A stretch of DNA of 6,132 bases from Rhodothermia bacterium (GTDB lineage: Bacteria > Bacteroidota > Rhodothermia > Rhodothermales > JABDKH01): contig JAUIJQ010000219.1 of assembly GCA_030431165.1 (NCBI GenBank), positions 1-6,132 on the forward strand, given 5' to 3'. The notes below the pieces were generated by a model. That model was given only the letters and a program-made list of their open reading frames with translations, made no database searches and had not been told where the DNA came from. Numbering within the stretch: position 1 is the first letter of the stretch; each line of letters opens with the position of its first letter. Positions 5,613 through 6,132 of this stretch are shown here, in pieces. A program made the position numbers and the translations under genes.

Positions 5613-6132
5613 ATGAAGAGACGGTTACAAACACTTCTGGCAATTGCCCTGTTGATCGGCTCGGTTTCGCGAGAAGCCGTGTCGCAGGATCTCCCGGAGA
5701 CGACGCCCCTGCCGCGTCCGGCTCACCTGGAGCGTGCGCCACATTTTGAGCGCCTCACTACGCGTCAGGGTTTGTCGCAGAACATGGTCTACGACAGCGC
5801 GCAGGACTCGCTCGGGTTCATGTGGTTTGCGACGCAGGACGGAGTCAATCGCTACGACGGCAAGTCCTTTCGCACATTTGACCGCGTCCCGTACGACAGC
5901 ACGTCGCTGTTGACATCCGTCGTCATACGGCTGCACGCCGGTACCTCGGGGATGCTCTGGGTTGCGACGGCCGCCGGCCTGCAGCGGTACGATCCCGCGA
6001 CGGAATCGTTTGAGACGATGAAGGCGCAGCGGCCAAAAACCGATGACGCGAAGAAGCCCGACTCCACCGGCTTCTGGCCGTGCGTGTCGTGCTATGCGCT
6101 AACCGCGATGCTCGAGGATAGAGACGGCGAGG
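5613..6132 (+). CDS. Two-component-regulator-propeller protein, N-terminal part (3' end outside window); probable sensor kinase
   Basis: The first 173 codons are present and the frame is open at the window end. MKRRLQTLLAIALLIGSVSREAVSQ is a signal peptide. After a proline-rich linker comes FERLTTRQGLSQN from residue 45, then FMWFATQDGVNRYDGKSFRTF and MLWVATAAGLQRYDPATESFETM. These are classic two-component-regulator-propeller (Reg_prop) repeats. In known proteins, about fourteen such repeats make two periplasmic beta-propellers, followed by a Y_Y_Y domain, a membrane helix and a histidine kinase, often with receiver and AraC domains. Those parts would lie beyond the window, so the kinase is inferred. 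A segment of about 30 residues between repeats contains a Cys-x-x-Cys (PCVSC) and may be an insertion loop. ATG 5613 is chosen because it starts the signal peptide; the ATG at 5599 opens only a five-codon frame. No Shine-Dalgarno is seen. Confidence 0.88.
   Translation, partial: MKRRLQTLLAIALLIGSVSREAVSQDLPETTPLPRPAHLERAPHFERLTTRQGLSQNMVYDSAQDSLGFMWFATQDGVNRYDGKSFRTFDRVPYDSTSLLTSVVIRLHAGTSGMLWVATAAGLQRYDPATESFETMKAQRPKTDDAKKPDSTGFWPCVSCYALTAMLEDRDGE

Noticed and set aside
5599..5616. Five-codon frame ATG...TGA overlapping the start of the sensor gene
   Set aside because: It could be a leader peptide, but a chance short frame is more likely, with no ribosome-binding site or attenuator structure to support it.

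Overview
All six supportable genes lie on the + strand of moderately GC-rich bacterial DNA. I see no rRNA, tRNA, CRISPR array or insertion sequence. The gene set points to a Bacteroidota-like organism, perhaps of the marine Rhodothermota/Balneolota type: a two-component-regulator-propeller sensor, a secreted 'choice-of-anchor B' (LVIVD) protein, almost no Shine-Dalgarno sequences, and GC-rich third codon positions. This assignment is inference from family distribution and was not tested.

Layout. (1) Positions 3-341 hold the C-terminal end of anhydro-N-acetylmuramic acid kinase (anmK). A 103-base gap containing a short ACGAT-based tandem repeat follows, then a complete thiamine-monophosphate kinase gene (thiL, 445-1467). 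(2) Positions 1468-1812 have no convincing gene. They contain a pair of direct-repeat hairpins and a minus-strand open frame of 90 codons that lacks a good start. (3) Positions 1813-4170 encode one large exported protein, a seven-bladed FG-GAP-like propeller followed by an LVIVD/choice-of-anchor-B propeller. Codon 52 is an in-frame TAG, at a place where sister blades carry an aromatic residue. A strong intrinsic terminator (4197-4241) ends this unit. (4) Positions 4295-5457 hold a coupled pair: a small secreted NTF2-like/SnoaL-type protein and a DUF5995 protein whose GTG start overlaps the upstream stop by one base. (5) From 5613 to the window end is the N-terminus of a two-component-regulator-propeller protein, probably a periplasmic sensor fused to a histidine kinase beyond the window.

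How the genes relate. anmK (cell-wall recycling) and thiL (thiamine diphosphate synthesis) are housekeeping enzymes that happen to be adjacent. The three downstream units are envelope or accessory functions with no obvious shared pathway. I found no clear previously undescribed system. The most notable observation is the isolated amber codon in an otherwise undamaged 785-codon frame.
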